DNA of 64,000 bases. Source: Acidobacteriota bacterium (GTDB lineage: Bacteria > Pseudomonadota > Alphaproteobacteria > Caulobacterales > Hyphomonadaceae). Both the position numbers and the translations under genes were made by a program. How positions within the stretch are numbered: the stretch's first letter is position 1; each line of letters opens with the position of its first letter. Location: contig JADJRB010000001.1 in assembly GCA_016712445.1 (NCBI GenBank), forward strand, positions 2,294,001 through 2,358,000, given 5' to 3'. Shown piece after piece: positions 8,483 to 16,429 of this stretch. The notes below the pieces were generated by a model that did not search any database, was not told the origin of the DNA, and saw only the letters and a list, made by a program, of their open reading frames with translations.

Positions 8483-9496
8483 ATAGACACGCATGACCGC
8501 CGGCCTGCCACGATTGTCGACGTCGCGCGCGAGGCGGGCGTGTCGTTCAAGACCGTCAGCCGGGTTCTGAACGGCGAACCGAATGTGCGCGAGCCCACCC
8601 GCGCGCGTGTTATGGAGGCTGTGCGCGCGCTCGGTTACCGCGCCAATCCGTATGCACGCAACCTGCGCGCTACGCAGAGCCGCCTGATTGCGGTTTATTT
8701 TTCCAATCCGTCGCGCAACTACACGGCCGAATTGCAGGTCGGCGTACTGGAACGGTGCAACGCCGAAGGCTTCAATGCGATCTTCGAACACGCGACTGGC
8801 GGGCTCGAAAGCCTCGTCTCGCTGCGGGGCGAGCCCTCCCTTGCGGGTGTAATCCTTGTTCCGCCGCTGACCGAGGACGCCGCCTTGCTTGATCGCCTCA
8901 GGACAGCCGGCATCCCGTTCGTCCGCCTCGCACAGTCGTCCGTCGACGGGGAAACCGGCAATGTGAGCATGGACGACGAACGGGCCGCCGATGAACTGAC
9001 GAGCTACCTGATCTCGCTTGGCCATCGCCGCATCGGGTTCATCGCGGGCGACCGGGACCACCCCCAAGCGCGCCTGCGGGAAGCGGGGTTCCGCAGCGCG
9101 CTGGCGCGCCACGGTATCGCGCCGGATCCTGCCCTTATGGCCGGGGGCAATTTCCAGGTCGAATTCGGACGCCGCGAAGCGGAGCGGCTGCTGGCGCTCG
9201 CCGAGCCACCCACCGCAATCTTTGCGAGCAATGACGACATGGCGGCAGGCGTATTGGCCGCAGCTTACCGGAAAGGCCTGCGCGTTCCCGATGACCTGTC
9301 GGTGGCCGGTTTCGATGACACGCCGCTCGCGTCGGCCGTGTCGCCGTCGCTGACCACGATCTATCAGCCGATCCGCGAAATAGCGGCGGCGGCCGCAGGG
9401 ATGCTGTTCGACCGGACGGACAGCGGGGCGAGCTCTGCCCTCGTGCTGCCCTACAAGTTGGTGACGCGCGAAAGCACGGGCCGGAAAAAGCCCTGA
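8483..9496 (+). CDS. LacI-family transcriptional regulator lacking a standard start codon
   Basis: A LacI/GalR repressor of about 337 residues: N-terminal helix-turn-helix (TIVDVAREAGVSFKTVSRVL), then a periplasmic-binding-like sugar domain ending with the family segment PDDLSVAGFDDTPLASAVSPSLTTI. The reading frame is open from a stop at 8462-8464 but has no ATG, GTG or TTG before the helix-turn-helix. The first such codon is GTG at 8540, which would delete half the DNA-binding domain. An ATA at 8483 stands 6 bases after GGGGA (8472-8476) and gives a complete domain, so it is used here. An out-of-frame ATG at 8493 would fit if one base were missing near 8500. Ligand is probably a sugar or sugar acid. 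Confidence 0.75.
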   Translation: MDTHDRRPATIVDVAREAGVSFKTVSRVLNGEPNVREPTRARVMEAVRALGYRANPYARNLRATQSRLIAVYFSNPSRNYTAELQVGVLERCNAEGFNAIFEHATGGLESLVSLRGEPSLAGVILVPPLTEDAALLDRLRTAGIPFVRLAQSSVDGETGNVSMDDERAADELTSYLISLGHRRIGFIAGDRDHPQARLREAGFRSALARHGIAPDPALMAGGNFQVEFGRREAERLLALAEPPTAIFASNDDMAAGVLAAAYRKGLRVPDDLSVAGFDDTPLASAVSPSLTTIYQPIREIAAAAAGMLFDRTDSGASSALVLPYKLVTRESTGRKKP

Positions 9497-9551
9497 TACA
9501 GGCCGGGCAGGGCATTCCCGGCCTCCCGCGTTTGGTGTAAGCGCGCGAAAC

Positions 9552-10646
9552 ATGAACACGATCAAGCCGCTCGACCATATCTCGAACACGAAACCCTATG
9601 TGCCCGGCGGCAAGTTGCATGGCGCGGTGGGCACGCCGGCCATGCTGGCGTCGAACGAAAATCCGTTCGGTCCGAGCCTGCGGGCGATCGAAGCGATCCG
9701 CAACGCGGCCGGCGGCGGTCTGCAGGTCTATCCCGATCCTGATTACGGCGCCCTGCGCGCGGCGATTGCAGCCGCCAAGGGGATCGCAGACCCGTCCCGT
9801 GTGGTCACGTCGGCAGGCTCCGACGAGATCATCCACGTGCTCACCCAGTGCTATGCCGGACCCGGCGATGAAGTGCTGTTCACCGAGCACGCCTTCTCCA
9901 TGTACGAAGTCTCGGCGCGCGCGCATGGCGCGGCGGCCGTCAAGGCGCCGGAAACCGACATGACCGCCGGCGTCAATGCCATCCTCGGCGCGGTCTCGCC
10001 GCGGACGAAAATCCTGTTCCTCGCGAACCCGAACAATCCCACGGGCACCATGATGTCCGTCGAAGCGCTGAAAGCCCTGCAGGACGCACTCCCGCCGCAT
10101 GTATTGTTTGTGGTGGATGGTGCGTACTCGGAATACCTCGGCCCGGATTACGAGGCTGAATTGCGCGACCTGGTCGACCGGCGCGACACGACGGTCATGA
10201 TGCGCACGTTCTCCAAGATATATGGCCTTGCGGCAGTGCGGCTCGGCTGGGCCTACATGCCGGCTGCGATTGCCGGCACCTTCCAGCGCATCCGCGGCCC
10301 GTTCAATGTCAGCACGCTGGCGGCTGAGGCCGGCATTGCAAGTGTCGGCGACACGGCGTTCCTGAAGATGTCGCGCGACCACAACACCGAATGGCGCGCT
10401 ATCCTGACGGAGGCGCTGAACGCCATGGGGCTCGCCACGCCCCCGTCTCACGCGAACTTCGTGGTCACCGAGTTCGGCACCGCGGAGCGCGCAGCGGCCG
10501 CGTTCCAGTACCTCAAGGACCAGTCGATCCTCGTGCGAGCGATCGCCGGCTACGGCCTGCCGACGAAGCTGCGCATCACGGTGGGCAGCGCCGGCGACAA
10601 TACACGCTGCCTCGACGCCCTGAAGGCTTTCACCGCGACACGCTGA
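9552..10646 (+). CDS. hisC: Histidinol-phosphate aminotransferase-like PLP enzyme
   Basis: A 364-residue class I/II aminotransferase of the HisC subgroup. Evidence: SNENPFGPS near the N-terminus, the substrate-loop segment ANPNNPTG, DGAYSEY, and the PLP lysine Lys222 in FSKIYGLAAVRLGW. HisC transaminates imidazole-acetol phosphate in histidine synthesis; close relatives act on aromatic amino acids. No other his genes are nearby, so this may be a second copy with a broader or aromatic role. It ends convergently with panC, overlapping its 3' end by 17 bases. Confidence 0.82.
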   Translation: MNTIKPLDHISNTKPYVPGGKLHGAVGTPAMLASNENPFGPSLRAIEAIRNAAGGGLQVYPDPDYGALRAAIAAAKGIADPSRVVTSAGSDEIIHVLTQCYAGPGDEVLFTEHAFSMYEVSARAHGAAAVKAPETDMTAGVNAILGAVSPRTKILFLANPNNPTGTMMSVEALKALQDALPPHVLFVVDGAYSEYLGPDYEAELRDLVDRRDTTVMMRTFSKIYGLAAVRLGWAYMPAAIAGTFQRIRGPFNVSTLAAEAGIASVGDTAFLKMSRDHNTEWRAILTEALNAMGLATPPSHANFVVTEFGTAERAAAAFQYLKDQSILVRAIAGYGLPTKLRITVGSAGDNTRCLDALKAFTATR

Positions 10647-11526
10647 TATTGTCGATCAGCCGCGTGCGGCCAAGCCAGGCGGCGCCAAGCAGGCGGGCGG
10701 TCCCCGGTGCCATCGGCGCATCGTCGGGCAGGGCGGCGAGCGTGTCCGGATCCACCAGGGCAATGTAATCCACGCTTTTGAAGCCCGCCGCCATCAGCAG
10801 GGCATGGGCTTCGGCCCGCACGTCCGCAGGCAAGGCGCCAACCGACAGGCGTACGGAGGCGCGGTGCAACGCGGCGTAAAGCGCGCCGGCGGCGCGGCGT
10901 TCATCCGTTGAAAGATAAAGATTGCGGGAAGACTGCGCGAGCCCGTCGTGATCACGGCGGGTTTCGCCGCCAATGATTCGAATGGGGAAGCCGAGATCGC
11001 GCACCATGCGGCGGATGACCTGCAGCTGTTGGTAATCTTTCTCCCCGAAGACAGCGACATCCGGCTGGGCATGCAGGAACAGGCGCGCGACCACCGTTGC
11101 GACTCCATAGAAGAAGTGCGGCCGGTAGAGTCCGTCGAGCAGGTCGGACAGGCCATTCACCCGAACGTCCGTGACCGAACCATCGGGATACATTTCTGCA
11201 ACAGTGGGCAAATAAACGACATCGCATCCGGCGGCGCCGAGCAGCGCCAGATCCTCTTCCTCGCGGCGCGGATAGGTGTCGAAGTCTTCGCCGGGCGCGA
11301 ACTGCGCCGGGTTAACAAATATGCTCGTCACGGTGCGCGCGGCGTTTTCCTTCGCCTTTTCAACGAGCGAGATATGACCCGCATGCAGCGCCCCCATCGT
11401 GGGCACGAATCCGACCGTCTCACCGTCGCGTTTCCATGCCGCCACCTGTTGCTGCAAGGCCACACGCGAGCGCACCACCAGGGGCGCCTTTCCTGTCTTG
11501 AAATTCACTTTGATCCGGTCCCGCAT
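10630..11526 (-). CDS. panC: Pantothenate synthetase
   Basis: A 298-residue PanC, joining pantoate and beta-alanine with ATP to make pantothenate, the precursor of coenzyme A. It has PTMGALHAGH (His48, His51) of the nucleotidyl-transferase superfamily, FVNPAQFAPGEDFDTYPR, FGEKDYQQL and the SSRNLYLS region that closes over ATP. The N-terminus carries about 15 residues more than most PanC proteins, so a later start is possible. It is divergent from the orphan gene at 11576; only 49 bases, containing TTGTTAAC, separate the two starts. The 3' end overlaps hisC. Confidence 0.92.
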   Translation of the reverse strand: MRDRIKVNFKTGKAPLVVRSRVALQQQVAAWKRDGETVGFVPTMGALHAGHISLVEKAKENAARTVTSIFVNPAQFAPGEDFDTYPRREEEDLALLGAAGCDVVYLPTVAEMYPDGSVTDVRVNGLSDLLDGLYRPHFFYGVATVVARLFLHAQPDVAVFGEKDYQQLQVIRRMVRDLGFPIRIIGGETRRDHDGLAQSSRNLYLSTDERRAAGALYAALHRASVRLSVGALPADVRAEAHALLMAAGFKSVDYIALVDPDTLAALPDDAPMAPGTARLLGAAWLGRTRLIDNISVSR

Positions 11527-11575
11527 CAGGCTGAAGTAAACGGGTTGTTAACTCATACGCCGGAATTTCATAGCC

Positions 11576-12046
11576 ATGACACATCGCATCGTTAACACTG
11601 TTCGTTCGCTGGCCATGTATGGGGCCGTTTCGCTGGGTCTGCGTCAGGCCCGCATCAGCGTACGCGAGCCGGATCCGAGGCGCAGCAGCGCCGAGCCGGA
11701 AGATGTTAACGACAGCTGGATGTTCGATCGTGCCGGCGGGGCCGTCTCGTCTGAAGCCTACATGCTGGACCAGGAATACGGACGTGTCTCCGGCGCCCTG
11801 GCTGGTCTGCGCGCCGTGCTGTCGAACCTCACCAAGATGCCGCTCGCGGTCGACGAACCCTACGTGCCGATGGCGGCAGCCACGCCGGCGGTCTCGTTCG
11901 ATCCGATGCTGTTCGAAGAAGTGGCCGCGCCGGTTCCAGTTCTCACAAACGTTGTGGCATTCGATGAAGATGACCTGTTCATCGAAAGCAGCCTAACACT
12001 TCAGAAACCCTCCGCGTCTATTGAATCACTCTCACGCGTTGCGTGA
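11576..12046 (+). CDS. Uncharacterised protein between panC and mipZ
   Basis: A 156-residue protein with no recognised domain. The first 25 residues are basic and amphipathic (MTHRIVNTVRSLAMYGAVSLGLRQAR), followed by an acidic, proline- and alanine-rich body, probably partly disordered, with VAAPVPVLTNVVAFDEDDLFIES near the end. No signal peptide or clear membrane segment. It is 49 bases upstream of mipZ on the same strand and divergent from panC. Co-transcription with a cell-division positioning ATPase suggests a cell-cycle or envelope role, but this is position only. Confidence 0.65.
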   Translation: MTHRIVNTVRSLAMYGAVSLGLRQARISVREPDPRRSSAEPEDVNDSWMFDRAGGAVSSEAYMLDQEYGRVSGALAGLRAVLSNLTKMPLAVDEPYVPMAAATPAVSFDPMLFEEVAAPVPVLTNVVAFDEDDLFIESSLTLQKPSASIESLSRVA

Positions 12047-12095
12047 TGTGTTGGATTCGCCGGCCTGAGGCCGCGCAGAGTGTGGAGTAGACTGC

Positions 12096-12983
12096 ATGCC
12101 CGCCGATGGGGTGTCTTCCTTGAGCCGGACGGGCTTGGCTGACATCTCCCAGCAAGTTGCCGAGGCGCGCGTCATTGTCATCGGCAACGAGAAGGGCGGG
12201 GCAGGCAAGTCCACCGTCTCGATCCACCTCAGCGTCGCGCTTCTCTGCATCGGCAAGAAAGTCGGCGTCATCGATCTTGATGTGCGCCAGCGCTCGCTGA
12301 CCCGCTATCTCGAAAACCGCACCCGCTGGATGCAGAACACGGACGCGAAGCTCGCGATGCCCGAGATCGTGCGCGTCGAAGCGAGCCAGGAACGCGACCT
12401 CGACAAGGCCGAGGCCGAAGAGAGCCAGCGCTTTCTTTCCTCGCTGGCGCGCCTGAAGCGCGACTGCGATTTCATCATCATCGATGCCCCCGGCGGCGAC
12501 ACCTTCCTGTCGCGCCTCGCGCACATGTATGCCGACACGCTGATCACGCCGCTGAACGACAGCTTCGTGGACTTCGATCTCCTGGGCGATGTGAACCCGC
12601 AGACGCTGGAAGTGCTGCGCCCAAGCTTCTATTCCGAAATGGTCTGGAACTGCCGCAAGAAGAAGGCCCAGACCTCGCGCCGGCCGATCGACTGGGTAGT
12701 CATGCGCAACCGCATGTCGCCGCTGGCGGCCCGCAACAAGGAACGCGTCGGCGGTGCGCTTGAAAACCTCTCGAAACGTATCGGCTTCCGCCTCGCGCCT
12801 GGCTTGTCGGAGCGCGTCATCTACCGCGAACTCTTCCCCGCTGGCCTGACGCTGCTCGACCTGACGGAGACGTCCGCCAACGTCGCCTTTACGATGAGCC
12901 ACAAGGCCGCGCGCCAGGAACTGCGTGACCTTGTCATCGTGCTGCAGCTGCCCGAACTGGCAGGCGTCGAAATCCCGTTCTGA
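12096..12983 (+). CDS. mipZ: Division-plane positioning ATPase MipZ
   Basis: A 295-residue ParA/MinD-superfamily ATPase matching Caulobacter MipZ along most of its length. It has the deviant Walker A NEKGGAGKST with the signature lysine Lys33 and Lys38, DLDVRQRS, IIDAPGGD, NDSFVDFDLLGDVNPQTLE, and the MipZ-specific SERVIYRELFPAGLTLLDL. MipZ binds ParB near the origins, forms bipolar gradients and inhibits FtsZ assembly, placing the division ring at midcell. It is largely restricted to alphaproteobacteria, which helps place the organism. The N-terminus is about 20 residues longer than Caulobacter MipZ. Confidence 0.95.
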   Translation: MPADGVSSLSRTGLADISQQVAEARVIVIGNEKGGAGKSTVSIHLSVALLCIGKKVGVIDLDVRQRSLTRYLENRTRWMQNTDAKLAMPEIVRVEASQERDLDKAEAEESQRFLSSLARLKRDCDFIIIDAPGGDTFLSRLAHMYADTLITPLNDSFVDFDLLGDVNPQTLEVLRPSFYSEMVWNCRKKKAQTSRRPIDWVVMRNRMSPLAARNKERVGGALENLSKRIGFRLAPGLSERVIYRELFPAGLTLLDLTETSANVAFTMSHKAARQELRDLVIVLQLPELAGVEIPF

Positions 12984-13103
12984 CCGCGCGGCCCGGCCGC
13001 CCCTGCGGAAGGTATTGTCAGGCGCATGGCCCCTGCGTAAAGCCTTGCCGATCCTGTTCGACAGATGCCGGAAAACCGGACGCGGGCGGGGCGGGAGGAA
13101 AGA

Positions 13104-14243
13104 ATGAGCAGCGTCAAGATCAACGGATTCGTGGATGACCGGTTTGCGCCGGTCAAAGAGGCGTTCGAGTCGAACTTCACGAGCGGCCAGGAAAACGGCG
13201 CAGGCTTCTGCATGACGGTCGACGGCAAGACCGTCGTCGACATCTGGGGCGGCTACGCCGACGAAGCGCAGACGAGGCCCTGGGAACGCGACACCATCGT
13301 CAACGTCTATTCGACCACCAAGACCATGACGGCGCTGACCGCACTCTACCTCGCCGACAAGGGCGCGCTCGACTTTGCCGCGCCGGTCTCGAAATACTGG
13401 CCCGAGTTTGCGGCCAACGGGAAGGCGGATGTCACGGTCGCCCACCTGATGAGCCACTCGGCCGGCCTGTCCGGCTGGAAAGAGCCGCTGGTGCGCGAAG
13501 ACCTCTATGACTGGGAGAAGGCAACGAGCCTCCTCGCCGCGCAGGCGCCTTACTGGAAGCCCGGCACGGCGCCCGGCTATCACGCGATGACGCAGGGCTA
13601 CCTTGTCGGCGAAGTGATCCGCCGCGTCGCGGGTGACACCGTCGGCACCGTCTTCCGCAAGCAGATTGCCGAGCCGCTGGGCGCCGATTTCCATATCGGC
13701 CTTCCGTCTACGGAAGACCACCGGGTTGCGGACCTGACGCCGCCGCCGCCCGGTGCGGGTCTGGGACAGGGCACGACCGACGAACTGGTCGCCAACATGT
13801 CGAACAATCCGCCGCTCAACCCGCTCGACACCCGCACCCGCGCCTGGCGCGGCGCCGAAATTCCGGCGGCTGGCGGCACAGGCAATGCCCGCTCGGTTGC
13901 GCTCGTCCAGTCGCTGCTCGCGAATGGCGGCGCGATGAGCGGAAAGCAGATCCTGTCCGAAGGCGGTTGCCGCAAGGCACTCGAACTCCAGATCGAGGGC
14001 ACCGACCTGATCCTCGGCATTCCGGTGCGCTACGGTCTCGGCTTCGGCCTGTCCGGCGGCATGGTGCCGTTCCCCAATCCGAACACGATCTACTGGGGCG
14101 GCTATGGTGGCTCGCTCGTCGTCAGCGACATGGACGCCCGTGCCACCTACGCCTACGCCATGAACAAGATGGCGCCCACGACAACAGGCGATATGCGCGC
14201 CTTCGCCATCCTGATGGCGGCCTGGGGCGCAATGGCCGCCTGA
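13104..14243 (+). CDS. Serine hydrolase of the beta-lactamase/EstB family
   Basis: A 379-residue class-C beta-lactamase-like serine hydrolase. The SxxK motif is STTK (Ser70, Lys73) and the Tyr motif is GYH (Tyr159); a glycine-rich strand near the C-terminus (YWGGYGGS) stands where KTG is found in true beta-lactamases. Such proteins are mostly esterases or D-aminopeptidases. No signal peptide is seen, so it is likely cytoplasmic. The ATG at 13104 is chosen because GGGAGGAAAGA directly precedes it. It lies 120 bases after mipZ and 46 before tgt; no functional link is evident. Confidence 0.85.
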   Translation: MSSVKINGFVDDRFAPVKEAFESNFTSGQENGAGFCMTVDGKTVVDIWGGYADEAQTRPWERDTIVNVYSTTKTMTALTALYLADKGALDFAAPVSKYWPEFAANGKADVTVAHLMSHSAGLSGWKEPLVREDLYDWEKATSLLAAQAPYWKPGTAPGYHAMTQGYLVGEVIRRVAGDTVGTVFRKQIAEPLGADFHIGLPSTEDHRVADLTPPPPGAGLGQGTTDELVANMSNNPPLNPLDTRTRAWRGAEIPAAGGTGNARSVALVQSLLANGGAMSGKQILSEGGCRKALELQIEGTDLILGIPVRYGLGFGLSGGMVPFPNPNTIYWGGYGGSLVVSDMDARATYAYAMNKMAPTTTGDMRAFAILMAAWGAMAA

Positions 14244-14289
14244 TACGCGGCGCTTGGCTTGCGCGGGCTGGCCCCCTATAGGCCCGCGC

Positions 14290-15426
14290 ATGACCACTTT
14301 CCCGTTCGAAATCACCGCCACAGAGGGGGCCGCCCGCACCGGGCGCCTGCGCACGCCGCGCGGCGAAATCCGCACGCCGGCCTTCATGCCGGTCGGCACC
14401 GCCGGCACGGTCAAGGCGCTCTACATGGATCAGGTCGCGTCCACCGGCGCCGACATCATCCTCGGCAACACCTACCACCTGATGCTGCGCCCCGGCGCCG
14501 AGCGCGTGAAGGCGCTCGGCGGGCTGCACAAGTTCGCCAAATGGTCTGGCCCGATGCTGACCGACTCGGGCGGCTTCCAGGTCTGGTCACTCGCTCAGCT
14601 GCGCAAGATGGACCCCGACGGCGTCACCTTCCAGAGCCATATCGACGGCTCAATCCACCGCCTGACACCCGCCCGCTCCATCGAGATCCAGGCCGACCTC
14701 CTCGGCGCCGACATCTCGATGCAGCTCGACGAATGCACCAATTTCCCCTGCACAGCTGAAGAAGCCGAACGCAGCCTCCAGCTCTCCCTGCGCTGGGGCG
14801 AACGCAGCCTCGACGCGTTTGGCGCGCGTGAGACGCAAACCCTGTTCGGCATCGTGCAGGGTTCGAACTTCCCGGCCTTGCGTGAGCGGTCTGCGAGGGG
14901 CGTCGTTGCGCAAGGCTTCGGCGGTATTGCGCTCGGCGGCCTCGCTGTCGGCGAAGGCCACCAGCAGATGTGTGACACGATCGATTTCACCGTCCCGCAC
15001 CTTCCGGCCCACCTGCCACGTTACGTGATGGGCGTCGGCAAGCCGATTGATCTCGTCGAGAGCGTTGCGCGCGGTATCGACATGTTCGACTGCGTCCTGC
15101 CCACGCGCTCCGGCCGTCATGGACAAGCCTGGACGTGGAGCGGCCCGATCAACGTGTCGAACGCGAAGTTCGCCGAAGACCTCTCGCCGCTGGACGAAGC
15201 GGTCGATTGCCCCGCCAGCCGCGAGTATTCGCGCGCCTACCTGCACCACCTGTTCAAGGCTGGTGAGTATCTCGGGCCGATGGTGCTCTCCTGGCACAAC
15301 ACCGCCTTCTTCCAGGCGCTGATGGCGGAAATCCGCTCGGCGATTGCTGAAGGCCGGTTCGATGCGCTGCGCATGCGCCTGGCCGCTGCATGGGCGGGCA
15401 CGCGGTCGAGCCCGCGCGAAGCTTGA
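14290..15426 (+). CDS. tgt: Queuine tRNA-guanine transglycosylase with a degenerate zinc site
   Basis: A 378-residue TGT that exchanges guanine-34 for preQ1 in GUN-anticodon tRNAs. The catalytic core is intact: LTDSGGFQVWSL (general base Asp) and FDCVLPTRSGRHGQ (nucleophile Asp). The C-terminal zinc site should read CxCxxC with a later His, but here it reads VDCPAS: only Cys307 and His336 remain, with Val305 and Ser310 at the other ligand positions. The spacing Cys307 to His336 is the family spacing, so the alignment is secure. The ATG at 14290 gives the normal N-terminus; an upstream TTG would add 12 non-homologous residues. It meets the next gene tail to tail. Confidence 0.93.
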   Translation: MTTFPFEITATEGAARTGRLRTPRGEIRTPAFMPVGTAGTVKALYMDQVASTGADIILGNTYHLMLRPGAERVKALGGLHKFAKWSGPMLTDSGGFQVWSLAQLRKMDPDGVTFQSHIDGSIHRLTPARSIEIQADLLGADISMQLDECTNFPCTAEEAERSLQLSLRWGERSLDAFGARETQTLFGIVQGSNFPALRERSARGVVAQGFGGIALGGLAVGEGHQQMCDTIDFTVPHLPAHLPRYVMGVGKPIDLVESVARGIDMFDCVLPTRSGRHGQAWTWSGPINVSNAKFAEDLSPLDEAVDCPASREYSRAYLHHLFKAGEYLGPMVLSWHNTAFFQALMAEIRSAIAEGRFDALRMRLAAAWAGTRSSPREA

Positions 15427-16032
15427 TCACTTGTAGACGATCGTCTCGTCTTCCGGCGGCGCCGGATTGGGCCGGGCAGGGGGCTCGCACTGCATCGCGA
15501 GGCCATAGCCCTTCAGGTAGGTGCGCCGCTGCGCCCCGATCTTGTAGGCCTGGTTGTACTTGCGCTGGTGGGCGGCCGCGCCGGTCGCTTCGCGCAGCAG
15601 GCCGCGGTACGGGATCCAGCCCGTGACACCGGATTCGACCGCGCCGAGCGCCGCATCTGCCGCCTCGTCTGCCAGCTTTTCAGTGTTCAGCCGCTCGTCT
15701 GGGGAGGCGGTGTCCCAGTCGGGTCCGAGCACGGCGTCGAGTTCGCCGACCATGGCCGCGATTTCCTCGCAGGTGAGGTCCGGTTTCAGGTCATAGGGGG
15801 TCTTCATGCCGGCAAGCAGCGGCGGGATTTCCTCACGGCGCAGGTTCAGGTCCTCCAGCGGCGACAGCGCCGCGTCCGCAAGCCCGTCCCGCGTCTGGGT
15901 CACGGTGCTTCCGGCGGCCTCTCCAACGTTTTGCGACAATGACCCTTCGGCCTTCGCCGGCTCCGGTTTGTCGCGGCTGGCGCAGGCGGAAACAGCCAGA
16001 AACAGCAGGGCGGAAGCGAAAAATACCTTCAT
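15427..16032 (-). CDS. Uncharacterised lipoprotein
   Basis: A 201-residue predicted lipoprotein: signal peptide MKVFFASALLFLAVSAC with lipidation at Cys17, then an acidic linker and a helical domain. Conserved-looking stretches are DLTCEEIAAMVGELDAVLGPDWD and SGVTGWIPYRGLLREATGAAAHQRKYNQAYKIGAQRRTYLKG, resembling small outer-membrane-associated lipoproteins of alphaproteobacteria, but I cannot name a family. The ATG at 16032 is preferred over an upstream in-frame start because it gives a proper signal sequence. The stop abuts the tgt stop, convergent. Confidence 0.75.
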   Translation of the reverse strand: MKVFFASALLFLAVSACASRDKPEPAKAEGSLSQNVGEAAGSTVTQTRDGLADAALSPLEDLNLRREEIPPLLAGMKTPYDLKPDLTCEEIAAMVGELDAVLGPDWDTASPDERLNTEKLADEAADAALGAVESGVTGWIPYRGLLREATGAAAHQRKYNQAYKIGAQRRTYLKGYGLAMQCEPPARPNPAPPEDETIVYK

Positions 16033-16147
16033 GGCCAAAGGGAACGACAAAAAGCGCGCGCCATCAAGCATTGCCATGCAGGTAGCGGTTGACCGGCCCC
16101 TTCGCGCAGCCTAAATGGCCGCTTCGGTCGATTCAGGCCGTCCGGTG

Positions 16148-16223
16148 GTGCCCATAGCTCAGCTGGTAGAGCAACTGACTTTTAATCAGTAGGTCACAGG
16201 TTCGAACCCTGTTGGGCACACCA
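16148..16223 (+). tRNA. tRNA-Lys (anticodon TTT)
   Basis: Full cloverleaf with encoded CCA. The acceptor arm pairs GTGCCCA with TGGGCAC, the D arm is AGCTCAGCTGGTAGAGC, the anticodon stem ACTGA/TCAGT encloses loop CTTTTAA with anticodon TTT, and the T arm contains GGTTCGAACC. Length 76 bases including the 3' CCA at 16221-16223. Confidence 0.97.
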
Positions 16224-16429
16224 ATTCTTTCAAGCTTTTTCAAGGTCATGCTCGCTGCCTCGCCAGCGATGCGCCGACGCGTGCCGGCGTGTGGCGCGCG
16301 CCGCGGCGCCCCGGCAGCCCCTTGATCGCCGGTTCATTCCGTCCCATTCGATAGCGAACCAAAGTCTTCAGCCGTGTCCGGCCCGAGTTGCTGTTCGTGC
16401 GTCAAGAAGGCTCCGCCGGGAGGGCAATC

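Noticed and set aside
8540..9496. GTG at 8540 as the start of the LacI-family gene
   Set aside because: It would remove the first helix and part of the recognition region of the helix-turn-helix, leaving a protein unlikely to bind DNA.
12018..14414. A 798-codon open frame on the minus strand opposite mipZ and the serine hydrolase
   Set aside because: Its product is Arg/His/Asp-rich with no family features, and it lies antisense to two clearly conserved genes; a by-product of high GC.
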